This document shows, piece by piece, positions 24,501-36,500 of a stretch of 64,000 nucleotides of DNA (its first letter is position 1; the number at the start of each line of letters is the position of its first letter). The stretch lies in contig CALNXK010000008.1 of assembly GCA_942486035.1 (NCBI GenBank), positions 3,425,001-3,489,000 on the forward strand. The letters are read 5' to 3'. A model generated the notes under the pieces. It saw nothing but the letters and a program-made list of their open reading frames with translations, ran no database searches and had not been told where the DNA came from. The translations under genes and the position numbers were made by a program. Source of the stretch: Porites lobata (lineage: Eukaryota > Cnidaria > Anthozoa > Scleractinia > Poritidae).

Positions 24501-27500
24501 TGTGCTGTAAGTGGCACCCAGCTGCATCAGATCTGAAGAGCACCTGCAGTGGTAACAGGGAATTGTACAATCTAGGGCAACAGGTGACTGTACAAGGAAA
24601 GATTTCTACATTCAGAGAGCAAAGGCAACTTACTGTTGATTTTATCTGTATCCATTTCCTTATTAAAGATTAGTTTGTTACTTGTAAATCTGAGGAATCC
24701 TACAATACCATAAATCCTCTATTAAGCCCCCCATCTCAAATAAGCCCCATCCCTCTAGTAATTAAGCCACCCCCTCCCCCTTTTCAGGGGAAGAAAGATA
24801 AAAAGCTCCCCTCCCCTCTGCTAAATATTCTTCACTAAAATACTGATAGACTGTATAAATAAATCACGGCTGTAAAAATAGTGTGGACTGATCCAGGATG
24901 GTTTATTTACCAACTGGAAATTCAGATTTGATTCAGATTTTAGGCTGCATGACCTCCAACCTTCTTTTACTTGTCATGAGCTTTTCTACTTCGTATTCTA
25001 GTTCTTCATGGAGAATTGATACCAGCGTATTTTCCAAATTAAATAAGCCCCCCGTCTCCATTAAGCCCCCCCTAAAATGGGCTTCAAATAGATAAGCCCC
25101 TGGGGCATTAATAGAGGATCCCTTGATGCTTTTTTAAAGATTCCCAACAAGGATGTGGTCTGGGAGATACACTCAGTTCAAACTAGGGTGGAACATTAAG
25201 GTGGATTTCACAGTGGTGAGAGCGCTCACCTCCGATCACTGTGGCCCAGGCTCAAATGCTGGTGTCTGAATGCCATGTGTGGGTTGATCTTGTCATTGGT
25301 TCTTGCGCTACCTGCTCCCAACTGAGAGTTTTCCCTGGGTACTCTCTGGAAAACTAGCACTAACAAAGTCCTACCCAATCTGGAACACACCGAAACATTT
25401 CAGCTTTCAGTTCTTAAAAACTCCTTAGTGCTTTGCGGGTAAACAACAAGTTACAAACTACAATATTATTTTATTATCTGGGAACAAAGGGGGAAAAGTC
25501 AGGTTGTAAGAGTCCATTTTTGAGATTTTGGAGGAGCCCTAGCCCTTTTAAGCCTACAATCAAAATTTGAATTCTCATTTGTTGCCCCTATTCATTTCCT
25601 ACAGAGGTAGTGGAGAGGCGGTTGATATTAAGCACATTCTTGTCGCGGGATCATGTCGATAATTCTCGGGACCACTTTGTTTACAAAGCATTGATATTAA
25701 TACAAAGAGAAATTTGATTCTGATCACTCTTAGGGCTTAAAGGGTTAAAGTGAATGAGTTCACTGCGTGGTGGTATTTGTTAAGGTTCAGTTTAAGGTTC
25801 TAACCATGAGTTTGAGCCTGGCATTAAAACATTACAAACTCTTTCACTTGCTATAGACATGAGAAAAAGAAAAAAATGTACATTGTCATTTCTCTCTTGC
25901 GATTTTTACATGTTAAAATTTTCTTTTTAAAAATGTTTAGCCTTAACAATATTCAGATGCAGAATCAGACCCTAATGTTGAAGTTTTGTTTTGGTTAGAA
26001 GCCATCAATCTTGGCAACAATGTTTACAGTCAAAAATCGTTCACAAATTCCCTCAAGAATCCTCCTGCAGGAATTGATGAGTTGACAAAGGAAGAGGAAC
26101 TGAAGAGGGCCATTTTACAACAGATTAAAGAGAATAAAATAGTGGCATTCCAGTTTAGAACCTTGTGCCTAGACCCAGATATACAACAGATAGCTTCTGA
26201 GGCTGTCAGCCAGAAATCTACAGACCAGGTATTCATATTCTCAAACTTATCGATAAGCCAATAAAGGTCGGTACACACTAGGCGACAAGTTGCAGCAACA
26301 CGGTGAGGTGACACGTCGCTGCGACAAATCGCTTCGTGTGTACTGGAGAATTTTTGGGAAAATCTTTGTCTCTGCAACGGAATTTTGTCGCTGCAACAAG
26401 TCGCAAAAAATCAAATCAGACTGAAATTGTGCGACTTGTTGCGGCAACAAAATTCAGTTACAGCGACAAAGATTTTCACAAAAATTCTCCAGTACACAAG
26501 AAGCGATTTGTTGCTGCGACGTGTCGCTTCACAATGTTGCTGCAACTTGTCGCCTAGAGTGTACCGCTGTAAGTAGGACCTACGAAAATGCAACTCATAT
26601 CATCGCGTGATTTGTTTTAGGTGTTGTGACCAGGGAACATAAATGTCCCCTGATTGTGAGCTTTTGCTTTCAATTTCTTCCATGATCATTATAATTTTGG
26701 TTTAAAACATTATGTTTGACAAGGTGTTAAATTTTGTCCACACACCTCTAACTTATTGTTATAAAACAAAGATATGATTGTTTAGGTGGTAATTGCAATT
26801 TAAGCAACTGCAAATTAATTAAATTAAATTCTTAATTTTCAAATATATTATTGCTTAAATTGCAATTTACTACTGCAATGATCATATCCTCATTCAAAAA
26901 TTTATATTTCCGAAGTTCACATCATCTTCATTCTACCTCTAACTTAGTTGTCTTGTTTGTTTAACCCACTTCTGTCCAAATTCCTTTTTTTTTTATTCCA
27001 CTGAAATAAGTATTTTTATTCCATGCTTCTTATTCCTTTCAAAGCCCCAGGGTAAAAAGCTGGATCGATCATATGAGATGAAGAAAGTTGTCCGGCAAGT
27101 TATTAAAGGTCTTGAGAGAGCTGGATTGGTGTATTTTAAAGACTCGCGAACAGATCTTTACGAGGTAATTAATCTTACCATAAATAAACCAGTTTCCCCT
27201 ACTGTCCACAGTGGCTCTTCCAAAAAGTGAATTTTTAGTTTTTTTTTTTCTGAGCTCATGTATAAGTTCTCTCTGGTTTTGTCCTTACTACTTTTCTACA
27301 CCTCACAAAACTAGCATTATTCATATGAATTCTTACTTATGTTCAATGTGTTTCCTGTTGATTTCTTTGGATTGGAGGCTGGGCTTTCAGTTTAAAGGTT
27401 GATTTTGTTCTTTCCTTTTAATATCCACTTGCCTCTCTGTGTCAGTATTTGCAAATCTCCATCAGCAGCTATTTTTAAAAAACATTTCAAGACTCATCTT

Positions 27501-29079
27501 TTAAAGAAACCTATGACCTTTAACTTTTATTTCTAGTACACGTATTTACATTGTAGTGATATTTGGCATGAGTGATATTTCAAAATTGTTATACGTGAGC
27601 CGTTAGGTGAGTGAAATTTGAGGCAATTTTGAAATATCACGAGTGGTATTTATGCCAAATATCATGTACAAATCATGCTATTATTTGTTTATACTACTAC
27701 CTGCAAAGGTTTTGTAATTTTCACTTTTAGGTATTTCAAATTAAGCTGAAATACCACTGCTCTAAACCAATCAAATTGCAGAAATTTCTCATGTAGTAGT
27801 ATAGTGATATGTAAATGTATCTTCAGGTATTTTTAGATTTTTAACTTTTATTTTTTATATATGTATTAATATTTTTATGCTTTGTAATTAATTTATGTTG
27901 CAATTTTTAGCTTTTAGTTTTTAGGTTAGCATAATCATTGTAAACCGCTATGAAAGAGTGGCTCAATAGTGCTATATAGATAATATTATTAATTGTTATT
28001 ATTTTTATTTACAGTTTCAGATCAAACATTTAACATTCCTATGCTGTCTGTTTAATTTTTTTTCTCATCTATTTAATCGATTAAGGAATCCATCTTTGGA
28101 CTTTTCTCTGCTAGGTCATTAGTCATGAACATAACCTGGGACCAGCTATCATAAAAGCCATGAGGAAAGTCGCAGGTGATTAAAAATAAAAAAAAAATGT
28201 GATGGTCATACACTCAGGCAACTGAACTCTTCCTAAGACAGCAACCATTGGGACCAGCGCTGATTTGTCTGTCTTAGGAAGAAGTCCATCTTATAGAGAG
28301 TCAACTAACAAGAATAAAGAAAGGCAGAGACCAACTCTAGGCATCCATTTTACTGAGATGTCCCACTTAAAGAGGTGTCTGTTAAGAAAGAGTTGACCGT
28401 ACTTTAACAGTAACAACGTGCAAAGAAAGTCGTGTCCCACAGCCCAAGGGCTAGTGGATTTTAACATCGGGCTAGTGATTTTTGTTCTTAACTTGCCTGA
28501 TGAGCAAGTGAAATTTTTTAAGGAATTCAAATCACAAGAGAACTGTTATCAACCGTGCTCATCATCAGGCTAGTTAAAATCACTTTTGGGCTAGTACCTG
28601 CTAACTACAGCTTGCCCGAATTGCAAGCTGGAAAACTGACTCTTTGCACCCTGAGTAACAAATCAATCAATCAATCAGTTTACTTCCTTATTTAGCATTC
28701 GTCAGTCAGTCAGTCATCAATGAAATCAATATACCCTACAGTTACCATAAATCCTCTATTAAATCCCCTCTTTCAAACAAGTGCCCACATTTTTTTAGAG
28801 AAGAGTGTTGCCAGTATAATTATCAGTCAGTTTTTCAGATAATCAGTGAGTCAGTCAAACAGAAATCAATGGTAAGTCCACTAATGTCTTCTAACTTGCC
28901 TTTTGTTATTTTTAGCCCCATCAGGTTCACCAGTGTCCAAATGGGCCATCATGGATGTTCTTCATTCTTCTCACAAGTTTCATCATGTGACATTGCATCA
29001 AATAGAAGACTCGCTTGATAAACTCTTACAGGGCAGTGATATTTACAGACACAGTGAACATCAATACTGTTTAGTATGA
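21534..29079 (+). CDS. STN1: CST complex subunit STN1, complete seven-exon gene
   Basis: STN1 (OBFC1) is the middle subunit of CTC1-STN1-TEN1, a nuclear single-strand DNA-binding complex that helps DNA polymerase alpha-primase fill in telomere C-strands and rescue replication. Exons: 21534-21663, 23349-23447, 24477-24647, 25957-26228, 27051-27164, 28115-28175, 28916-29079; phases close to 336 aa (human 368). Residues about 10-133 form the OB fold: family-like WGLDPLFWTHIKMFVKD, then EVLGHIVSIDEKEKLTSYGV and DDGSGTILCCKW. Exons 4-7 fit the tandem winged-helix C terminus. An alternative acceptor six bases before exon 5 would add Pro-Gln. A canonical AATAAA at 29601-29606 is a plausible poly(A) signal, making the transcript end about 170 bp from the convergent PAF1 stop. 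Introns 2 and 4 have repeats very near splice sites. Confidence 0.93.
22764..22894. mobile_element. GGCCCCAG-type palindromic MITE in STN1 intron 1
   Basis: Left TGGCCCCAGGTATTCAAAAG and right TTTGAACAGTCAGGCTCTGG are diverged inverted ends, with GTGGAT / ATCCAC motifs inside. Same family as 2485-2617 and 40922-41089. Confidence 0.55.
23793..24225. mobile_element. Inverted-repeat element in STN1 intron 2
   Basis: Left ACCATATTTCCTCAAACAAG pairs with right CTTATTCAAGGAAATGTGAC. The right arm is rich in GGGCGCTTATT motifs. About 430 bp with no coding capacity. Confidence 0.6.
24318..24463. repeat. Dispersed repeat ending 13 bp before STN1 exon 3
   Basis: The segment from about 24322 (AAATCATGTTATTATTTGTT) to TGTAGTAGTATAAT near 24463 is closely repeated at 27664-27805 in intron 5. 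The shared part includes GGTATTTCAAATTAAGCTGA. It ends just before the exon 3 acceptor at 24476, so it supplies or displaces the branch-point region. Confidence 0.65.
24707..25121. mobile_element. TAAGCCCC-rich inverted-repeat element in STN1 intron 3
   Basis: Starts ACCATAAATCCTCTATTAAG and ends CATTAATAGAGGATCC. The interior repeats AATAAGCCCC several times. A truncated relative begins near 28745 and a similar element lies at 31773-32088. Confidence 0.6.
25203..25455 (+). repeat. tRNA-derived SINE-like repeat
   Basis: Starts with an A-box-like GTGGTGAGAGCGCTCACC and a B-box-like GGCTCAAATGC, followed by a non-tRNA body ending CTCCTTAGTGCTTTGCGGGT. A related copy lies at 40396-40620, and the tail recurs at about 46175-46225. 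Located in STN1 intron 3. Too diverged to be a functional tRNA. Confidence 0.6.
26268..26567. mobile_element. 300-bp foldback element in STN1 intron 4
   Basis: Two arms of about 140 bp are inverted copies of each other. The left starts CGGTACACACTAGGCGACAA; the right ends TTGTCGCCTAGAGTGTACCG. Arms repeat CGACAAGTTGC- and GTCGCTGC-type motifs and are separated by only about 20 bp. In RNA this would form a very long hairpin starting 40 nt after the exon 4 donor (26229). Short open frames on both strands here are by-products of the symmetry. Confidence 0.85.
27440..28010 (+). repeat. LINE 3' end with an internal insertion, in STN1 intron 5
   Basis: The start reads like the C terminus of a LINE ORF2 (a frame with SPSAAIFKKHFKTHLLKKP near 27455-27515). 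The end has a GTAAACCGCTATGAAAGAGT ... GTGCTATATAGATAA trailer followed by an ATT-rich tail, typical of LINE 3' ends. A separate repeat (about 27555-27805) interrupts it. Confidence 0.6.
28414..28653. mobile_element. Uninterrupted copy of the GTGCAAAGAAAGT MITE, STN1 intron 6
   Basis: Begins ACGTGCAAAGAAAGT and ends CTCTTTGCACCCTG. It aligns to both halves of the 14409-15362 element and has only TTCTTAACTTGCC where that copy carries the 703-bp insertion, so it acts as an empty site. Confidence 0.75.
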
Positions 29080-29773
29080 GGCTGCAACGGAGTGGCTGTA
29101 CTGGAAAGGAATGACATTCAGAACAAAGTAAAATATCCTGTTTATTTCTGTTCCTCTGCACCGCGAGGGGACAGATTCATTGATGTCATGGGCATCACAG
29201 CTGGGCTCTACCAAGGAATTTAACATGATGCCAACATGTCTATTGTACTAAACAGAGTTTTTGAAAGGAACAACCATGAAGACTTTTTGATATTTAAGTA
29301 TCACCTTGGCTCTCCAGTGGCTATGAGACCATAATGTTCATCCTACGAGCTTGCTATTTTGAATCACTTTTTTCATGTTATGTGAATATAATTATACAAG
29401 TTCGAAAGAAATACATAATAAGGGCTATTATGATTTGCAAACTCTTATGTACTCTGATCTTGGAAGGTTTTGCAGTGAACATCGCCCAGTTACCTTCATG
29501 TGTACAAAAGTATGTACAGATGAGCTCTAAGAGCCACCATGGTGTTACCTCAGTTCTGATCAAGAGGCAAACTGAAATCAATAGAATGAAAATCTACATA
29601 AATAAAAGAATGGCCAAAAAACTCTTTTTGTACTGTATGTACATGCATGAGTACCATACATCTTGGGTGTAAAAGATTTGAATTGATCATGACTTCATGT
29701 GTCTCTAGTGTAACGTCCATCTCTAAAAGCTTAGAGAAAATTAATATCCATTTCTCTGCTTGGCAGCAATTCT

Positions 29774-30483
29774 TCAGCCATCATCTTCGTCCTCATCACT
29801 AGCTGACTCTTCACCACTTGACCCTTCCTCTTCACTGCTTTCCTTTTCATCTTTCTCGTCGTTACTCTCTTTCTCAGCTTCGTCGTCATCATCATCATCA
29901 TCTTTCATGTCTTCATCCTCACTATCATTCCCTTGTTTTTCTTCCTCCTCCTGCCCATCCTCAGCAGGATTTTCTTCCTCATTTTCTGCTTCATCAGCAC
30001 CTTCTTCATCTTCATCACCCTCTTCTTCTTCAAATTCCTCTTCTTCTTCCTCAGCCACAGCAGTATCTAACTGAGTCATGCGCATTCGCTGAGGACAGAA
30101 AAAAACCACAACTAGAGTTCAGCTCTTGAACATGCCATTAAATCATGATAAAACAATGTTTATAAGAAACACACAAACAAGGAAACCAAGTTGACCAAAT
30201 CCCAGAGGCAATAACTTTTCGAAGCAGTCTTACAGTCTTAAGTTTGAAAGGTAATCAAGAATGATGGAAATGTCCTTGCAGTACATACATGTGTGTGTAT
30301 ACATTTATCTGTACATGTATGTTAATGTTCATGTTCATTGTTTCATGTGCCAGTCATTGATTGTAATCAAAAACCTTGATGTCAATAATCAATAATTTTA
30401 TGGGAAATGTTCAATTGAGTATTGAGGAAAAATAAAAGAAGTTATTATTGCACAAATAAAAATGTTAAAACATGAGTTACTAC

Positions 30484-30522
<39 letters not shown>

Positions 30523-33500
30523 GATAAAAAAAAGATTGATTGGTTGGATCAGTCTAATAGACCCACTTTCTTTTTCAACTTTTCACTAGCAACAGTTAGT
30601 TGCAGTTAATTTCACAACTTTCTGGAGCAATATACTGTATTCTAAGGCCCTCTATCGATGGATATTCGCTTACTGCCCTATAATAAAAATTAAAAGAAAA
30701 AACGTGGAAGGGTCTTTTTTCTCTGATTGATTATGAAATCTCAGCTGATTCCCAACACTAGTCACCATTTCATAAGTAGGTTGAGTATGATCGTCCAGGT
30801 GAACGTAGTCCTGAATAGGACTGTTGTTGACAGTGACAGACGTTTCGACAACCTGTGGGGTAGTCATCTTCATAGTCACAGCGAGTTGTATCACGTCAGT
30901 TGATGGTATACTGTGGTTATTGATCTGATTAGTCAATTAAGTTGCAACACCATTTTTGACACCATCATTGCCAGATTTGTAAAACTTCCATCTACCAGCT
31001 GGCCTACAGCTGTTACAAACAAGGACATCCAAATCTCCATACATAATATGTTATTCTAACCTGTGCTTTTCTTTCATTGTCATCCAACTCTCTGTGTTTA
31101 ACAACTAACTGTGAAACAGCTGATTGCACACCACCAGCTCCACCACGAACTCGTCGCTTGCTCAGATGAACCCTAAAATAAGATAATAAATTATACAAAT
31201 GAATGTAATTATACATTGTACAGTAATACTACAGAGTTAGACTAACTCAAACCCTACATTTTCATTACTTATGAAGGAGGTTGGGGTGCTTGGGTTACTG
31301 AGAGTCTTACACCTTTACAGTCGACTTAGGTAGGTCAAGCATACCTCCCTATATCACATTTATGAATAATTTATTTGAAAAATGTATGTGTGGGTTGTTA
31401 CACAACCAGTATCAAATTCAAGTCTGCATTCCTGCATACATAATGAGCAGTCAATTTTTTACAATAACTTCTCTGTACTTGGTCAGATTAGAAAACCTTT
31501 AAACGGACAAAATTGCTTTGAAGACATTGCCATCAAATATAGGAAAACTGAGGTGAATTCACTGCCATTATGCATGCAAGAATGCAGATGAATCCAAAAT
31601 CTACAACTTAACTACCAATGCATTCAACTTTTGAATAATAAATTCATTAATGGAATCTTGGGGGGTATGCTTCACCTGCCTTGACAGTAATATTTTGCTA
31701 GCTAGTCTACGGACAGAGTAACATGTTCATACAAAGTGCCAGTAAAAACAGAACAGCGGGGAGACATGAATATACCGTAAAAATCTGAAAGTAAGCCCCT
31801 CCAAATATAAGTCCCCCCCAAAACTGTAACGCAAAAAACCCTCCATTAAATCGCCCCACTCAATATAAGCCCCCGGGGGGCTTGTATTTGGAATTTGCCC
31901 TCCAATACAAAGTGAAACAAAGCAAAAATGGTAAATTTCCTTTCCACTACAAGCTAGCCCAATCAATTTTAAAACACAAATATCCCTCCGTACATAAGCC
32001 CCTCTCAATATAGGCCCCTCTGAAAATAAGCCCCTCAAAAAGGGCCTTTGAAAAATATAAGCCCTGAGGCTTATTTTCGGATTTTTTCATTATTTAAAAA
32101 TGGTTTGTCATCAGAGTTCAGCTACATGTGCAAAAACAGCTGCCAAAGTAGGAGCTAATTGTGCCAAGAATTCAACCACCGCTTCACAGTATCACTGACA
32201 ATAATATTACACAACCTAATTTGAGGACACAAGATCATTTGAAATGTCTTAGACTTCCTTACCTTGTTACCAGCTCATCGTAGAAAACTCCCTCTCCTTC
32301 TCGGAAAACAAAGAAATAGTTTTCCTATCACAAAGAGAATAGATAGTCAGGTAAATGAAAGAAGAGAACCACATTAGCTACATGCATTAAGGCAAGGCAA
32401 TTCAATACTTTTGACTGCTAGTGCAGGCATTTCTTTTAGGAAGAGCATTGTATATTATACCAAAAATAATAAAACATTCTACAATAACGTGTTTTAATAA
32501 TCCCACTTGCTTTGAAATAAGGCGACTGGGAGCTATGATCATACCTCGTATCCTTTGGTTGCTTTATTCTTTACATTCCAGTTGTATTCACGTGCCATTT
32601 TGTATTCATATCTGAAAGAAAAAAAAAAGTTAATTCTAATTTGAATAATTGCAAAAAAAAGGATGTCAAATACAGTGAAACCTGTATTAAGCGGACACCC
32701 TCGGGGAATGCTGTAGTGTCAGCTTAATACAGGGTGTCCGCCTAATACAGGTTTCGATAAATAATGTCATATGAGGTGTCAAATGCCATTCAAATGAACA
32801 GTGGAAACGTTTAGAATATTCCCAGAGACTATGACGATATACGTTTCCATTAATTTCTTTATTAAAGTGGACCAATAATATTGATCATAGTACCATAAAC
32901 ATATATTACAACTCAAATTTGAAGAAATTAGATGAGTGAAACAAGCTCTATAGAAACAAAACGAAATAGAAAACAATACTGTACTGTGAAACAGTAAAAA
33001 TGGAAAAATTTGTGGGTGGCAATCTTTCGCATTCCCAGCGTCTGGCATGTTGGGTGCTGGAATTTAAATTCACGTGTTCGTTTAATACAGGTGGTCAACA
33101 ATAGAAATGACCATTTCAGGTACTATTTAGGTGTCCGCGTCCGCTTAATAGAGGTGTCCGCTTAATAACGGTTTCATTTAAAGTAAATAAGCGAAATAAA
33201 TTTGGGGACTTCGGCTACTGTCTGCTTAATGGAGGGTGTGTGCTTAATACGGTGTCGGCTTAATACAGGTTTCACTGTATACTATTAATTTTATCTAATG
33301 CAAAACAGCGAACTCATGATTTCTATCAGCAGATAGTTGAAGTGGGGCAAATAACATCGGACATCTGAGAAATGACTGCAGAAATTCAATACTGGACATT
33401 CCATTACCCAGATCTAGGTAATGCTTCTGATTGGCCTCGTAGCACAACTGATAGTGAAACTGCGTAGTGAAACTTCATCAGTATGAAATTTCTGCGCTGG

Positions 33501-36500
33501 TTTCTCAGACTTCATTTTATGAGGAAAGCTTTGGTGGCAATGCGAAATGTCAGCTCTATGTAATGCATGCACACTGAGCTGCACTTGAAAGAGTTCACTT
33601 CTACTCACTCCTCATCCTCAGTATAGTCCATTTCAGTTTCAAGGTCTCTTTTTCTCTTTCCAATGGTCTCTCTGGTTGGAAGGAAGTAAGCAACAAACTG
33701 GTCTCCACTTGCATCCACCATACCTCTAAAAAGAAGAAAAAACAATGCTTCATATAAACTTTCCACTCTAGAAAATCAACATACTTGGAGGTAAATGTAG
33801 CATATGGTCAAACCATATCTGAATGAGCCAATTCAGTCAAACAAAGTAGGGAAAAATGCAAAGGACCATAAATGATATCATATAAAGTTGGCCCGAAAAA
33901 TCCAATGAAAATCTTGCACTACCCACCTTCCATCTAATCAGTTTTTGCAAAACCTTTTCCCACCAAAAATTAAAGGAAGCCAATGCCCAGAAAAAGCAAA
34001 AGGTACAGGAGACATAAGAGGGGGTGGGGGGGGGTAATTATCTTGAAATTTTGCCTTTTGTGCATGCCAAAACTTTAGAAGTTGACATGTAGCACTGGAA
34101 ACAGAAGGGAGTATAGTGCTTGATATAATTATCAGAGATGTTTTGGCAAGGTTTGATTCCTTTAAGCCTAGCAGTACTGCGGCATACTTGTCCAATACTC
34201 TGACAAATTTACAGTTTTGTATGCATGACTTTGCTAAATTTCTCATTATTTTGCTTTCTTTCTTTATTGTTACGTTTTTGTACAGTATCGTAATGCAAAG
34301 ACAATACAATACAATGCCATGCATAAATTTGTCGGAGTAACGGATGACCCTCTATTGCAGCAACCAGAAAACAGCTTGACTAGCTTCAAAAGGCATTTTT
34401 CCAAGAGCCAATGGGTTAACATTTCTGTTACTGACCTGATCATCGCTTGAGACATTTCTTCCTCCTCTGCAGGCCCATTTCTCCCTCGCGGGGTGGGGTC
34501 AGTATCAAATATAACATGAGCACAGGGCTGGGCCCACATCTGGATATAGGTAACAATGAACATGAGAAAAAAGACTTAGTTCAATCTCAAACATCAATTG
34601 GAAAAAATTGTAGGGTACCTTACTTGCTACACTATGAGTGTTAAGGCCAGCAGTCAAGGGCAGAAAACACTGTTGCATCCTTTTATTCATTTGTTTATTT
34701 GTATTACTCTTTGTACTGGAGCTCATAGTGGAGCTTGCTCTGTGAGTGTACCAGGCTTTTTGGTGAAGTTTGTAAATAAATAACTGTATAAGGAATTTTG
34801 TAGGCTGTTCCACTGGCCCTTTGTGTGCTGATATGTTTTGAAAGTTCAAATTTTGTTTCATCACAAAAGGTAAGCAAGGCGATTGCAGAAGATGTTTCAA
34901 CTTCATGATCCTTTGAAACAGAGTGAAGTCTGTTTGATTTAATTATTACTCAAGAGATCAGTCAAGAGTAAGAGTTTATTATACATTTTTGTATTTATCG
35001 ACTCTGAACTTGCCTCTTAAAACTCAAAGGAATCGAGTCTAAAGCCTCAAGGATCGTGACGCAAGTGACTTGGGTGGTACTGTACATTCTGTATGCACTG
35101 TTTTCTTTCAACTAGATACCTAGATACAGTTGTGTGTGGGCTAGTTTGCTCAATAATTTATATACAGTTGTAATGGTGTGCAAGGCTGTGCTCTAGCAGA
35201 GCCCGGTGGCCCGTGGTGCCTAACTTTTGTTCTCTGGCGACTAGAAAGTCTCAGCTTTTTCATAGAAATCAATCTGGATTTCACAATGGGCTCCCTTCAA
35301 TTTTTCTTAGAGCACAGCCTTGGTGTGTGTTTTTAAATTGATGTTGAGCACAGACACTTGTACTTTGCTTGTGTTACTACATGCAATTGATGTGTTTACA
35401 ACATAATGGATTACTTTTTTCTCAAACACTCTACAAAGTGTTCATCTTGACAATATCAAACAAAACAAAGACAGCCCACCAAAAGTACTCCTCTACCCAT
35501 CACATTTTCTACTTTCTTGTTACGTGATGAAACTATGTGTCCTGTGTTTGATAGATTACTTCATGTAAATGTGTGAAGACTACCTGAAAATCTGGGAAGA
35601 CCGGTAAGACTTCCACGGGTGTGACATTGGGCTTGGTTGGATGGCGAAGAATCTGAAACAGACAAGCAAAATTAATACTCAGGCTACGTTCATACAGTAC
35701 TGGACAATTTTTTGTTTGGTTGAATATTCATGTGTTGAGGTGTTTTGTTCACACGGAACAACCCTAACTGTTCAATAATTTGAATACCAGAATAGTGGTC
35801 AAAGTTTTAGCTGGTATAATAAAAATTTGACCAGCATGGTGTGAGCACAATTACCGTCTTCTTGTACAACAAAGTCGTTGTCACATGTGAACAGAGCGAA
35901 AATATTGAGCTGTTCCATGTAAAGGAATTGTTAAGTCAAATTTTTCAGCTAGTCAAGAATTTGTCTGGTGCTGTGTGAACGAAGCCTCAGTGACACAACA
36001 AAAATGACCAGGATTGAAAGCTTAGTGTCACTAAATGTGCAAAGCCACAGTTATGGGGAAGACGTTATAGTTTATTACATCTAGCTACATTTGTGTACGG
36101 AATTTCTTTCTTTATAAGACGTACATTTTGATAGGGTATGTACACTGCATGATCATTTATGCCTGCACAGTGATTTGCCTTTAAAACAATTTAAAATTTA
36201 CACATCAAGTACATGCAGTCTGACATTACTTACAGGTCTCTGTGCTGCATCAAAGGTACTTTCAATTGCTGCTATCTGACTTTCACGATCCTGCAATGAA
36301 ACCAATAATACACTTAAGCTCTCGTATATTGAGTTCAGTTCCTTTAACAGCAATGTACTAGTAAACACTATGAACAAAATTCTCAAATTTGATTGGCTAT
36401 CAACTGTCCTGATTTCTGCACTAATAGGACAGTGTAATAGGACAGTACATGCCATCACACATGCACACTTAAGCGGCTTTTTTCACTGCTAGCAAAAAAA

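Noticed and set aside
26030..26593. Several open frames on both strands
   Set aside because: Beyond STN1 exon 4 they arise from the 300-bp foldback, whose symmetry opens similar frames on both strands.
29760..30129. Serine-rich and leucine/histidine-rich plus-strand frames
   Set aside because: They are antisense shadows of the PAF1 acidic tail exon; Glu/Asp codons read backwards give Ser/Leu/His runs.
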